From contig NC_080672.1 of NCBI RefSeq assembly GCF_030247195.1, positions 310,690,627-310,754,626 on the forward strand: 64,000 nucleotides of DNA, written 5' to 3'. Within the stretch, counting starts at the first letter, position 1, and every line of letters starts with the position of its first letter. Source of the stretch: Topomyia yanbarensis. Its lineage: Eukaryota; Arthropoda; Insecta; Diptera; Culicidae. The translations under genes and the position numbers were made by a program. The notes beneath the pieces are model-generated. The model saw only the letters and a program-made list of their open reading frames with translations. It searched no databases and had not been told where the DNA came from. This document shows, piece after piece, positions 33,546-44,737 of this stretch.

Positions 33546-34970
33546 GGCATCAATTCGTTGTCATTACTGGAAAATCGACCCTATTGGCCATATAATAACT
33601 CTCCGGAGATCTGGAACATCCGTGGAACTAGAGATCTGAAATATTTTCGAAGACATATAAGGGTATATCATTGGCATAAATTCGTTCTTGTGACTGCGAC
33701 AGGAACCCTTTGATCTATCGGATGATCCGGCGTAGAATAGGCCAGTTTACAAATTTGGTTCCCAGACATGGTAGCTTTCGCAAAGTACTTTTCAAGGTTT
33801 TGTGGAATTCATTCATTTTTGTGCTTGGGACATGAACTCGTATTGACTCGTCCTTCAATAACAGTTTGGAAGTATCAGTCTGGCAGCACATGTCACGTTG
33901 CATCCGCGTGCAATCAAGAGTAAATTTTCGAAAGGTTCGTTCTATTATTGTAAACAAAGATTCAACTGTCAATTCAAGGAAACTAATAACACTTCCAGGT
34001 AGACTAACACCACAATAATGAGGAGAAACGATTCGTCGTCAAGATGGTGATGTTAGTTTGCGCGGAAGTGGCATGTTTCGAAATGTTTACTTATTTTACA
34101 GTTCGTTTTTACGCGATGCCGTAAAAATGAAAAATTCCGTTCGAATTGTTGTTTGCGACAGAGGATTCGTGTTTTTTAGAAGAGAAAATCCTAGCAATGT
34201 AAAACTAGGAAAGATGGATTCTGTGTTTACAGAAAGAGTCACGCACATAGTGATGGGGACCTTCAAGCGTCGTTATTTTATTTAAGATGCTTCCCTGTCT
34301 ATACAAATTGTCCTTAATCACAATACCAATTCACTGAAACCAGCATTTGTGCTTGAAATACAGGAAGTATATATCTGTAACAAGTTATCAGCAATTGCAA
34401 AGAGAATTCTAGAAATATTTTACTAAAAAACTGCGAAGTTTCAGAACCAATTTCAAATATTGAGCAGGCTGTTCCTAATTTTTTAGATGAACACTATGAT
34501 ACCAATTGGGTTCTTGTATCACCGCAAGCACAAATAGGCACATTGAGACTCCTACAAATACAACTACAAATACCTACAAGCTTATCAATTGTCCAGTTTT
34601 ACGGATATGCTGGATGTTCCAGGAAGATACGACACAGCCAATACGGTACAAAGTCAAGTCACAAATAAGAACTATAATGATACTTCAAAAAAACAGCAAA
34701 TATATTTTTCAAGAATGCTGATAAAAATACTCTCTAAATAATCACAGAGCTATAGGTCCCAGTACATATATGCATTGGTCTGAGCTCCAGCACCAAGCAT
34801 ATGAAATGATCCATTTTACGGATATTCCGGAAAGTTCTTTGCAATAATAATTATGAAAGAAAAACTTTTGGGAAAACCACAGACTTCGAGAGTCGATTCC
34901 GGATCTTCCGAAAGGTTACTATGTTACCAATAGGGTCCTTATCTTAGTCACAAGTACAAATTTCTGCGAA
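33546..34970. repeat. Interior of the piggyBac-like element with recurring 'acggatattccgga' phrases
   Basis: The phrase 'ttttacggatattccgg(a)-ctt-cga' or its complement recurs with drift: about 33476-33490, 33602-33625, 34600-34630, 34811-34830, 34900-34915, 35810-35830 and 35905-35935. The interior therefore looks built from decayed repeats of one unit of unclear length. No gene: the 85-codon minus frame at 33715-33972 is unrecognised. Confidence 0.5.
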
Positions 34971-34977
34971 TGATATA

Positions 34978-35634
34978 CACTGAAATCTCCATTCATGAAC
35001 CAAACCTGGGGTTCGTAAATCGAATTAGTTCGTAAAAAAAGTGTTCGCTATTGGGATTTTATTGGTAGAAAATATGTTCGTTATTTGGGATTTAGTTCGT
35101 AAAAAAAATTCGCTTCACCTTCCTTGCAAAATTCGTTTCGTCAAAGCAGTTCACAAAATTTCAATAATTATGTATGAGTATTTTTTGAACGGGCTTGACG
35201 AGTAGATGATGGAAATGGATGTTTGGAACCATTTTGAAATCCAATATAACGACTTCCGGTTGAGCAATATTCTTGTTAATCCTTACAATATGTTCCAAAC
35301 ATCCATATTCATCATGTACTCGTCAACCCCGTTCCGAAAATACCCATATTGCTGAGGTTATAGAGAATTCATCTATACCGGAAGCCGCCATCTTGGATTT
35401 CAAAATGACATACGACATACGATTTCCGTTATATACTCGTTAACCCCAATCCGAAAGTACCCAACTTTTATTAGCAATTGTTAGCTAAAAATAAATCAAA
35501 CTGTTTACGACTTCATACTGCACTGTACGTACACAAACTTTTTTTACCTGGTTCGTAAAAAAGATTTCGTTATTTCGAATTTAGTTCGTAAAACAGTTAC
35601 ATAAAAAAAGAGTTCGTAAATGGAGGTATCAGTG
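34978..35634. mobile_element. 657-bp MITE with TA duplication, nested in the piggyBac-like element
   Basis: The ends cactgaaatctccattcatg and, inversely, cactgatacctccatttacg are flanked by TA (34976-34977, 35635-35636), as for Tc1/mariner-type MITEs. Inside, ttcgtaaaaaa-type phrases recur at both ends. A further inverted repeat (gacgagta.atgatg / its complement, about 35175-35370) forms the core. No coding potential. Confidence 0.8.
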
Positions 35635-36478
35635 TACCCTTATATGTTTTCGAAAATACCTCAGAGCTCAAGGACAAGGTTCGTGAAGAACATGTGTAGG
35701 TCATAAATACGAACTCATTCAAATGAGAATTCGAGAAACACTAAAAACAGAACACGTAAGACCTAAGGTTCTAAGACCAATTTTATGAATGAACCAGTTC
35801 AGCAAATGTTCCGGATCTTCTGGATGGTCACTATGTGAACATGCCAATGCAATGTGAACAATTGTTTTCGAAAAAATTTCAGAATTCTAGATTCATAAAT
35901 TAGCCAGTTTTACGGATATTCCGGATCTTCCGAATAATTTTCACGTATAATCCAGAGTAAGTATTTGAATCAGAGTATCACTATCATTTTAGATGGGATT
36001 TTATATAAGTTTTCAAGAATATTACAAAACTTTGGGATCAGTTTCAATGATTGATCACTTTGTCGCTTGTTCAATAGTATATGAAATAGTATTATACTTC
36101 CGGAATCGGCATCGGAATTGTAATCCGGAACATCCCAGATCGGTCGTATCATGTACAAATTTAATATATACATTCTCATTTTTGTTTTATTTGCATTTAT
36201 TATTAGTATTCTGTCAATAAACCGGTGATTTATGATGATGGTTCTGCATTCATCTTTTTATGCCAAACATGACCCCATTCGGCACTGATTCTCACTGGCC
36301 AATCTGGTCAAAAACAGTAATATTCACCAGAAACTGAAAATTGAAACTTCAACAAACAATTTGGGTACAAGTTCATGTAGATTTGGCTGAAAATGTGCCT
36401 TAAAACTAAGTTCGAAATCGGGGTCAATATGACCCGCTAACACCTTATTCGTATCAAAAAGTTAACACCTAGGGAAGG

Positions 36479-36596
36479 TTAATTACTCATATATCATCTT
36501 ATTCCTTATAAAATGGTGAAATGGTTTTACATAAATCGGAACATTGTAATAGATATTACTAACATTTGCACGACATTTTACACAACAACTACTGTT
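36479..36596. other. Right flank of piggyBac-like element
   Basis: AT-rich sequence between the TTAA duplication and the motif cluster. Nothing recognised. Confidence 0.4.
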
Positions 36597-37212
36597 GGGG
36601 AGACTTGACCAAGATTTAATGGGGAGACTTGACCAAGTGGAAATAAGCTGAATAAAGATTCAAAATCTGATAGTTACTATGCTGTGGTACCTAATGTTAA
36701 TGTTAAACACTTCACAAAAAAATCCTACCTCAGACATCAGCCTATATCTTTTAGTACTAGTAAACAAAGTTAGCAGTAATATGGCTGATTTCGTGACGTG
36801 TTAACAAGCAATGTAAGCAGTACAGTTATTCCTTAAAAATAAATGCATAAAAAAATCGAAATTTATGAAATGCAAACCTTTTATATTTTTTACTGTTTCT
36901 TAAGGATCTCGACAATATGTAACAACATGACAGCATGTTTTATGCCTTAATTTATTGTTTTGATTTTACAAAATTCTCTTGGTCAAGTCTCCCCAAGCCT
37001 TGGTCAAGTCTCCCCACGGTGGGGAGACTTGACCAAAAAAAACCCATCTCCGAAAAACTTTTATAACTTTGGAAAAAGTAAACCAAAAATTCTACAAAAA
37101 ATCACGAATATGCACAATACTGCTGCGCATTATGTTTAAATGAGTTTTAAAGGATTGAAAAGGTTTTTAGACATTTACGTAGGTTTAACTGAAAACCTGG
37201 TCAAGTCTCCCC
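36597..37212. repeat. Cluster of six GGGGAGACTTGACCAA motifs in two orientations
   Basis: Forward copies at 36597-36613, 36621-36637 and 37021-37036. Reverse copies at 36978-36994, 36999-37015 and 37197-37212. The last three before the right edge flank a short palindrome (ccccacggtgggg at 37012-37024). The layout, two head-to-tail copies at one end and mixed copies at the other, suggests a MITE with subterminal repeats, possibly transposase-binding sites. The outer ends were not fixed. Confidence 0.7.
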
Positions 37213-38039
37213 ATGTTCCCCTACGGCAATTAATTTACTCATTTAATGAATAATTTAACTAACGAATCGTTTTGAATCTTGAATGAGGAAGAAACGAGGA
37301 CAACCGTACCGACCGTTTCAGGTTATAGGGGATTGGGATATATTGTTGGGAGTGACTACAATATATTCAACAGTAAAATGAAGTCAATCGTTTAGTAGGT
37401 AGTTTTTCCTGTTGAGTTACGTGTTAGTAGGTTGAACTATCGCGAGTAAAGTGTAATTTTACATAGAAATTTGTCGTCACAACTTTGCCATTGAAATATG
37501 TGAAGCAAGCCGCAAAAAAATACGTCCGTTCGTTCCGCTTAGCGCCTGCAGCGTCGCCTGGACCTGAGTAGGTGATGCAACAATTTCACGGATGTAGGAG
37601 AATTCTTCACAGAAATCTCATGAATTTATTTATTCAGAGCTGGTAAGATCGTTCATGTCATTTTTCAATGCTTGTCTACCTTTATAAATATTTTCCTTTT
37701 TGTAAATACATGCCAGAATCAAAAATATTTTTCATTCTGGAAGTGCGAATATATTGCAAATATTCAATTGATACGTCGATGTATTCGCGCGGGGCTTATT
37801 GTATATGAAAGCGGCCTCAGAATGTACGTGTAGGAACAGGCATTCTTGAAATGGGTCGTTGGATGTACAATAGAGCTATCGCCTTTCATTTCCAGGGCCA
37901 AATATCAATCGATGAAAACAAATATATCATTACATAGATGCAGACAAGTTTCTTCCATAAAAGCACTGCCGGATAGTGAAAAATGATTTGTATACACACA
38001 CACATAACGGTATCCAGATGGATTACTAAAAAACACTGC
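37213..38039. other. Unassigned stretch
   Basis: AT-rich, with a short GC-richer string near 37520-37580. No gene recognised. Confidence 0.3.
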
Positions 38040-38230
38040 TTTATTGCTCACTGGTCGGATAACGGTAAACGCACAGAAACACAAAAGAAGGGAAAAAATA
38101 CTCAAACCTCGACGAGGCGGAGAATGCGCAAGATAACCTTGGTAGCGGATTAGCACTAGTTTTTTTTTAAAGTTACACTGCACGGACTAGAAAGATAACC
38201 AATTGGTCCGATCGTCACAGAACGAATGTA
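38040..38230 (-). pseudogene. Fragment of an I-element 5' UTR
   Basis: On the minus strand the string ctaccaaggttatcttgcgcattctccgcctcg, read in pieces, lines up with the 5' UTR of the intact element (caaggttat..tgc.attctc.gcctc). A T-rich stretch and a 'tttgtg.ttctgtgcgtt.accgtta' block follow in the same order. No ORF1 is visible beyond it, so only the 5' end remains. Limits approximate. Confidence 0.65.
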
Positions 38231-39173
38231 CCAGTTATTTTATGTGAACATAAAACATGTTCCCATTTTTGGTATTAACATCTATTTGGCAGTTAAGACG
38301 GCTGCCGTATTCTGATAAGCTGAATTCGATTCGACAGACCCAACTAATTCAGGATATTTCTTCAAGAGGACAATAATTTCGGCAGAATATTACTTTGGAT
38401 ACAATTGGTTTTATTATAGTTTTAAATATTTATTTTTATTTTATACTAGCAAGACTACAAAATTTGAAACTAATAGCTAAATTCAAGTTAAACGATTCAA
38501 TAGAACTCAAATACGATTGTGGTGTCGTTAACATAATTGGACCATCACATGCTAATATAGTCGATCTTCCGATTGTCCCGGAAAAATTGTAATGGTTTCA
38601 TGTTAATATCTGCTGCTCCAAAAGTACGCTTTTATAAAAAGTATTAAAATATATTTCCACTGCTTAGCTACATCAGAATGAACTGAAATATTACAATTTT
38701 TCCAGTTCATAGTTAACAAGCATCAAATATAGAATTTATTTTCTATGATAATTGAATTCGATGATTGACTCGATCAATTGGAAGACCGAGTATAGTATTC
38801 TTAACCGAATTGTCTTAAACAATAATGAATCTAATAGGAAGCAATAGGTTCAAACCGAATCACCCCACTCGTGAGCTGAGAGTCATCCGATAAAGAAACG
38901 ACGGGTATGTAGAGCCTGACGGGATTCCAGGGCTTCTCTCTAACAGAATCGACAGATGATAGTATGTATACATTGTAATCAATACTCGTGAGTAAATAAC
39001 ACTAACGTTTTGTATTAGCTTGAGGGTTGAATATTTGAACGATTTTGACGACTTAACCTACAGCTATCGATGTCAGTTTTTTCTTTAATTTTAAGTTTTT
39101 AGTAGCTTAAAGTAATAGATCATCTTACGAGTGATGGGAATACATTACGAACAATTGGGACAGTGAAACATGT
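38231..39173. other. 3' flank of the phosphatase gene
   Basis: AT-rich. It may contain the 3' UTR of the minus-strand phosphatase next to 39173, but no clear polyadenylation signal was chosen. A 65-codon plus frame (38395-38592) has no recognisable motif. Confidence 0.35.
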
Positions 39174-40352
39174 CTAACGTCTTGCGAAATTCCGTCGGAA
39201 CTTTTGGTACAATAGTTCCATCGTACGGAACTCCGGCTCGTAAATGTCTGGCAGCTCCTGGTCCAAGGCGTGGCAATACACCATCGACACCGATCGGGTT
39301 CCATTGAGTTTGAACTCGAAATCGGACAGTTGCTTAACGAAAGCGACGTTAGGCCGAATTTGGGGCCTTCGAGCTTTCACGTGGTTGTACGCATCCTTCA
39401 AACTCATCCGGTGATACTTGATCAGGTAGGCCAAACATAGCGATGCCGATCGGCTTACCCCGGCTACACAGTGAACCAAGGTGACACCGTTGCTTTGGGA
39501 TTCCTAAAATAAGCGACAGGTTAGTGGGCGGAATTAAGCTCAGTCAGTGGCACTGAAGCTTACCTGCTCAATACGATCGGCTACTTGATGAAAATATTGC
39601 TCCAATTCGGCTTCTCGGTTGTCTTTTACCGGTACCCTCAGATATCCGGTCGTTTCATCACAGGGCAATGGAGTGTTGGGAAGTTCCGATTCAGTCGTTG
39701 CGTTGATCACTAGACTTACGCCGAGTTGTTTCATCATCGATACACTGGCTGCACTTCCACCGCACAGATAGAGGTTCTTCAGCAGCTTGGACTCCCCGCT
39801 GATGGAAAATCTGCGTTAAGTAAACAAGGAAATCCCACGTTAGTATGCGATTGAATGTTTCCAAAGTAGTTGCACTTTCTAATGGATAGAGTTAAATGAA
39901 ATCTGTGGTAAAGTAATATGTTGTGGTTTTGAAAACTGAAATTGGATTTACGTGTATATAAACCGAAATATGCATTTTCATCGGTCACCCTAATGAACAA
40001 TAATTTAGATATTTTCAGAAGAGTACACACCCAGATCAATAGTAAGCATCAAAGTCAAAACCCACTAATTACATCCCGTCGCTCCGAGAATGATCTGCAC
40101 TCAACACGCGGTCTGTGTGTCTGTCTTCGGTACGTGTGCGAAAAATGTGTCAATATGATTGATCTCATGCCAAATGACCTCGCATTAGTGGTCCGTCTGT
40201 TGCTGAAACCGACCCGATCGGCCGCCTTTTCTTTATGGGGCGAATGAGGTAAAAATACTGTACAAGATGTAGTGCGTCTCCATCAGCGAAGAAGCTGTGG
40301 GCGCCATCAATACATCGCCGATTGTCCAAACAAAGCCATCCTCATTTCCCAT
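39174..40352 (-). CDS. Atypical dual-specificity phosphatase, DUSP14/18/21-like (three coding exons)
   Basis: Predicted exons are 40264-40352, 39564-39810 and 39174-39503 (minus strand), with introns of 453 and 60 bp. The 666 nt sum gives 221 residues plus stop with matching phases. Intron 2 has GTAAG / TTTTAG borders; intron 1 has GTACAG / ACGCAG borders. The start is the first ATG after an in-frame TGA (40422-40424). Landmarks: KNLYLCGGSAAS (41-52), INATTE (65-70), probable general acid Asp93 in PVKDNREAELEQYF, the P-loop HCVAGVSRSAS with Cys124 and Arg130, and the family tail RPNVAFVKQLSDFEF, then PDIYEPEFR. Enzymes of this group remove phosphate from phospho-Tyr and phospho-Thr, often on MAP kinases. 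They lack a kinase-binding N-terminal domain, which is also absent here. It is the only clear host gene in the window. Confidence 0.9.
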
Positions 40353-40620
40353 CGCGTGAGTAGGTGCAAATTTGTCTACGGAAAATTCAGTGCCTGCAGG
40401 GGTATACTGGCGTGGCGGCTTTCATCGTCAAGACATATTGCTGGCTGACGATTGGTCGTTGGAATTCGCCAGTGCATTGATGAGTAATTTGGACCACTTC
40501 TCAGCGTTGCCATGCGAACGGTAGTGGGAAGTGTTTCAATGGATGACAGCTGCCCCGTTGCAAACTTCAAGCGTACGCGGGCCAGATGGGTTTGGTCGTA
40601 TTCGGAGGGGGTACTAGCTT
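40353..40620 (-). promoter_or_regulatory. Upstream region of the phosphatase gene (probable 5' UTR)
   Basis: GC-richer than its surroundings and open for 65 codons in another minus frame (40376-40570) that ends just before the predicted start. It most likely holds 5' UTR sequence, perhaps with an upstream ORF. An alternative coding exon cannot be excluded. No TATA box or initiator could be assigned. Confidence 0.4.
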
Positions 40621-42504
40621 TTCTTCGATGTGTGGATAAACAATGAGTATTAATTTGCGATGAATGTTTCCATGTTGATAAATGTAAACAAAGTTTTTTT
40701 TTGCGAGTTCCCTTGGTCTCGGAACGTTGAACTATTAAGAAAAAGGCGAAGATATTTCACTCAATGAAAAAAAAACATTTTTCAAGGTTTCTGTATTGGT
40801 ATCAACCGTTTTCCAACCAACTTCTAATATTTTATGACTAGAGTAGAAATAATTAAAGACTGAATGAAACTGTTTAAATCGCACAACAGAAATCTTCAGC
40901 ATGACTGGGGAGCGCGTAACCCTGGAAAATGTTTCAACATAATGCGTGTTTACATTTTTTACGATTTTATCAGCTTACAAGATGAGCTGACTTTCCATCC
41001 AGTATTACATGTTAATTGATTTTTCATCGTTTGTTATTGTATTATTTTCGCTATGATTATCTTGTGGAACCAGGAACCTTTCGAAAAATGATAGTCACTG
41101 GTCAATAGCATGTTTACATTACGTTACTCTACATCCTAAACCAAGCGAGGAAGGAACCGAAAAATTCTAGAGCTTTTATTCAAAACGTCATATCAAAAAT
41201 GAGAGACTCTATTTGTTTACTTTCCCTTTTGATTCCAGCGGCGTCACTATAGAACTTTTCACTTATTTTACAGTACAGATCGAGAGATAGATATAGGTTT
41301 TTAATACAGACACTTTATACACAGACTTGCGGAGACAAAAACAGTAAAACTAGCAACCATGAATGTAAACTGGCATCACAGAATATCCCATAAGATTTGC
41401 ATGGGATTCTTCCTATTCTTCCCCTCACAAAACCTTCATGCTCGCTTGGCTGCACTTTTTGACAGTCCGTTTAGCTGTAATTTTTAACACTTCACTAGTA
41501 TGTGTATAAAATGTCTGTAGTTTTGACTAGCATATTACTCAAAGAGTTGAGGATTAAATGTTAAAGCGACCGAATTACAAACAGAAGAGAAAGTAAGATG
41601 AGGTACGATATTGTATTACACAAGTATGACGTTGGTTGAACACTAACGCATCATTTGGGAGCTTTTCGTCCACAGTTCGAGAGCGAAAAAAACATATGCA
41701 TTTCCGCTCCCAAAGATTCCTTTTTGGTGCACAGGCGCGCACAAAACACGTTTTATTCGGATCGCTGATACTCAGTTACTTTTTACGATCATGAAATGTG
41801 GTCGTTGAAAGAGACAGACTATCGAATGCTCGTTGATTTTGAGAGAAGAATTGTGTGCCCAATACTCAACGGCACAATTGAGCTATACTAAGTATCATTG
41901 GACAAGTACATCGGTATGATGATAACGCACGATAGACTCGACTGGACTGGGCTTACAGCACAAATACCGGAAGGGAGTCTAACTAAGGTTAGGAGCAGTG
42001 TTTCAAAAATCACTCCAATCAGCGTGCGTTTAAGAAACCTTAGTTTGACAAATCATTAAAATCCATGATTTCATCACTCATGGTTTTTTTGGCTCCTGAG
42101 GAGTGAAAACCGCAAAGGAGTGAAAACAGGTTACTAGATTATAATTGCAGCATACAGTTTAAAAGCCCGAGCTCAATTTAGATTTTCAATTTTCATTTTA
42201 TCAAGCACAAAAGCAAAACAGATCCTTGGTACAGTTCATGGCGAAAGCTTCTTTTCGATAGACCTCGAAAGTCAGCATTTAATGGTTAGCGTACTAGGCT
42301 AGGCTTAGGCCATTACAGTAATAAATAGTACACCTGTTTTGCATCCTTCCACTATGCATTTGAACTTTCGGATTTCATCACTTCAGTAGAAACATTTTTA
42401 CACCGGATTTGAGATATGTTTGCCCGTGATTATTGTTATAACAATTGTTATAACAATATATAAAATTAAATTGAAAACAAATGATTTGCTTCAATATTTA
42501 CAGG
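40621..42504. other. Unassigned AT-rich stretch with a 26-bp palindrome
   Basis: No gene recognised. At 42432-42457 lies a perfect palindrome made of two ttgttataacaa units, next to the mariner-like fossil. Confidence 0.4.
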
Positions 42505-42966
42505 GTGCGCCATCTGAATGTATCCTATTTCAACATTGAACAACTCCGCCATTTTCCAGCCTATTTTGACAGATAAACATAATTCTGAAACATCATTTAG
42601 TGCCATTTTAGCTATAAGTCCATTTACACCAAAAGAACGCGCTGAAATCGTAGCGCATTACATGGAAAACGATCGTTCAATAGTGAAAACTGTGCGTGCT
42701 TATCGTAAACATTCTGGCAGGCTCACTTCAGCCATTCCGGCGGAGTAAATAACCAAATTTGTGGAATTTGGGGGACACAGAACCCACACGTTATGCATCA
42801 AACACCACTGCACGACCAGAAAGTAACTGTTTGGGCCGGATTTTGCTCCAAAACAATCATCCGGTCCTTATTTTTTCAAAGAGGTAGAGACCATCGACAA
42901 CGCACGCTTCTGTTGGATTTTGGCGCACTTTGCAAAAAAAGGTCTGAAGAACGTCTATTTTCAACA
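42505..42966 (+). pseudogene. Mariner/IS630-like transposase fossil
   Basis: The left edge gggtgcgccatctgaatgta resembles a terminal repeat. Recognisable pieces are an N-terminal helix-turn-helix start, FTPKERAEIVAHYMENDRSI.. (42630-42700), then after a large deletion the catalytic-domain pieces NQICGIWGTQNPHV (42750-42792) and KVTVWAGFCSKTIIRSLFF (42819-42876), ending in LFSTRH/FQQD-like sequence near 42960. This order matches insect mariner-type (DDE_3) transposases with the motif RIWGTENPH..VTVWCGF. The middle, the third acidic residue and the right terminus are missing. It is dead. Confidence 0.75.
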
Positions 42967-43239
42967 AGACATTAGCAGAGTTTGAAATTAAATTCGATCT
43001 ATAAGCGGCGACAGAACAAGAATCACAAACCGGAGTGGACAGGAGGAGCCAAAACAAGGAGTGAAAATCTAAGAGTCAAAACCCACTTAGATTGCTTTGA
43101 TTTTTTACTCACTCCCAGAAACGTGCATAACATTGATTGGTTTCCTCCGCTCCTTTGGAAACAGGCTCCTTGGTGTGAAATGTGTGGTTTATTTGAAACA
43201 CTAGTTAGGAGACAATAGACTGGCGGCTCTAGATCGAAC

Positions 43240-44140
43240 AACCTGTAAGTCGACTTTCGTAGCATTTCTACCAGTACATAGAGTGCCATTCGTACGGTAA
43301 CTCTCGGAGCGATAAGTCGATCTTACCAGTCCGAGCAGTGAAATACTATAAAGAATAGTGCTGATTCTCTTCCAAGGTTATCTTGTGTATTATTTGAGAT
43401 TTTGGATTTATTTTTTCTTTTTTGTGTGTGTGCGTTATTCTACCAGTAAAATAGTAGCAGTGTTTCGTTTATTGTGAGCTGCCTTGAAAAATGAGTTCCC
43501 TTGACAATGACGCGCCTCTAGGTGATGTAGATGTCGTAATAAAATTGACTCCCCAACTGAAATTGTATCCACCCTCTGGGTTATTTTCAATCTTTTTCGG
43601 GGCCAAAGATAATAAATGTTCGAATGCAGATTCGAGTTCTGACGGAGCGTTACTCAGCTGCTACAGAAATATAGAAAAAAGTTTCGGATAATGCTAAACA
43701 GTGTGAAGCAGGCAAATGATATTGCTGGCTGTGGACCCTTTACAAAGGAGTACAGAGTATAGGTACCAGCTAATCGGGTTGAATGTGACGAGGTCGTCAC
43801 CGATTCGAGTTTGAAATGCGTGGATCTGCTGATACACGGGGTTGGATTGCATTTAGCATCAGTCGTTTAGCTGACGGGAAGAGGACATATTTCAACTCCG
43901 ACTTTTACCGAATGAATTTCGCCGGGCCTGCTCTACCAAATTACCCTCTCTTCTCTATTCAACTTTTTGTGCCGCGGATTTTGAATTATACTAACTGCAA
44001 ACCACTGGGACACATTCCCATTGTAGCAATAAGCTTCGTTGTGGGAAATGCAGTGGGAGTCATGTGGATGATTCCTGTGGAAGGGATGGTGAAAAATGTC
44101 TCAACCATTGCTAGAAAACCATTTTAGTGCTTAGATCTAG
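43240..44140 (+). pseudogene. I-clade 5' UTR plus ORF1 fossil (plus strand)
   Basis: A 5' UTR (to 43490) shares caaggttat and the following T-rich/GTGTGTG block with the intact element. The ORF1 start ATG at 43491 opens SSLDNDAPLGDVD. Then FSIFFGAK, NSVKQANDIAGCGPFTKEYRV, DSSLKC.DLL.HGVG, FYRMNFAGPALPNYP and LFVPRILNYTNCKPLGH follow in shifting frames. In another frame the next knuckle reads C-GKC-SGSH-VDDSC. Every landmark of the intact ORF1 up to the third knuckle occurs in order, with at least three frameshifts. Knuckle 1 has lost its first Cys. The copy is cut off after about 44130. Confidence 0.85.
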
Positions 44141-44735
44141 GGCGCGTTCCTAAAGAATTTATCGAGTGACTAGAGCTTGTTAAACTCATTTAACGATCTC
44201 TATAAGTAAGCTCCGTAAGTTCAAACCACCTCAATAATAATTTGATCTATCTCACCATCCAATACCTGACCTACATATCTATACAACCATCGAAACTGAC
44301 TGTTACCCGCACATCAAAAGTTTTGTGACTTAATCTACTTTTGTAGTAGAGTGAGTAAGATGTTCGGATTTATGTATTTATTGCTTCTTGAATAAATAGA
44401 CCATGAAGAAGGCCCAGAAAAGGAGTCGAAACGTTGGCGAAATAATCGACGCAATTATAATTTGATTGTGCCGTCGAGGCTCACCTTAGATTGCGTAATC
44501 ACTAGTCGAAAACATCCCATCTTAAGCTCAATCATTTTTTCAACAAACCGAAAAATATTTTGTTTTACGATTTTGGAGGCAAGGCAACAATGGATCTTTT
44601 GTGTAATGTTAGGATTTATTTATACATTCATTGTGTAGGAAAAAAAATATTTTCAGTCACGCATACAAGCGTTTCAAGAGTAGACGTCCAACCTTTTCCA
44701 CGGCGAACACGATAACTCTTGATAAAATTTTCTGA
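44141..44735. other. Intergenic, containing a retroelement-tail-like motif
   Basis: At 44403-44439 the string gaagaaggcccagaaaagga, followed by gtcgaaacgttggcg, resembles the gAaGAAGGC...CGAAACGTTGG motif found in 3' regions of many metazoan retroelements. Its element could not be named. At 44704-44713 'cgaacacgat' resembles the nearby mariner terminus. Confidence 0.4.
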
Positions 44736-44737
44736 TA

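Larger units (their letters stand above)
32770..36478. mobile_element. piggyBac-like foldback element, 3.7 kb, with TTAA duplication
   Basis: The termini CCTTCCCTAGGTGTT are inverted at the two ends and abut TTAA on both sides (32766-32769, 36479-36482). TTAA duplication and CC-starting ends next to a GGGTCA-TATTGACCC palindrome are typical of the piggyBac superfamily. Inverted arms are very long: 32770 to about 33545 on the left, about 35870 to 36478 on the right, and more than 90% alike over most of their length. The left arm has about 185 bp that the right arm lacks. The interior has no transposase. A 75-codon frame is encoded in both arms (33180-33407 minus, 35993-36220 plus) only because they are copies. 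A TA MITE is nested at 34978-35634. Confidence 0.85.

Noticed and set aside
33180..36220. Repeated 75-codon protein in both arms of the foldback
   Set aside because: Present twice only because the arms are copies; frame-neutral differences and lack of motifs argue against coding.
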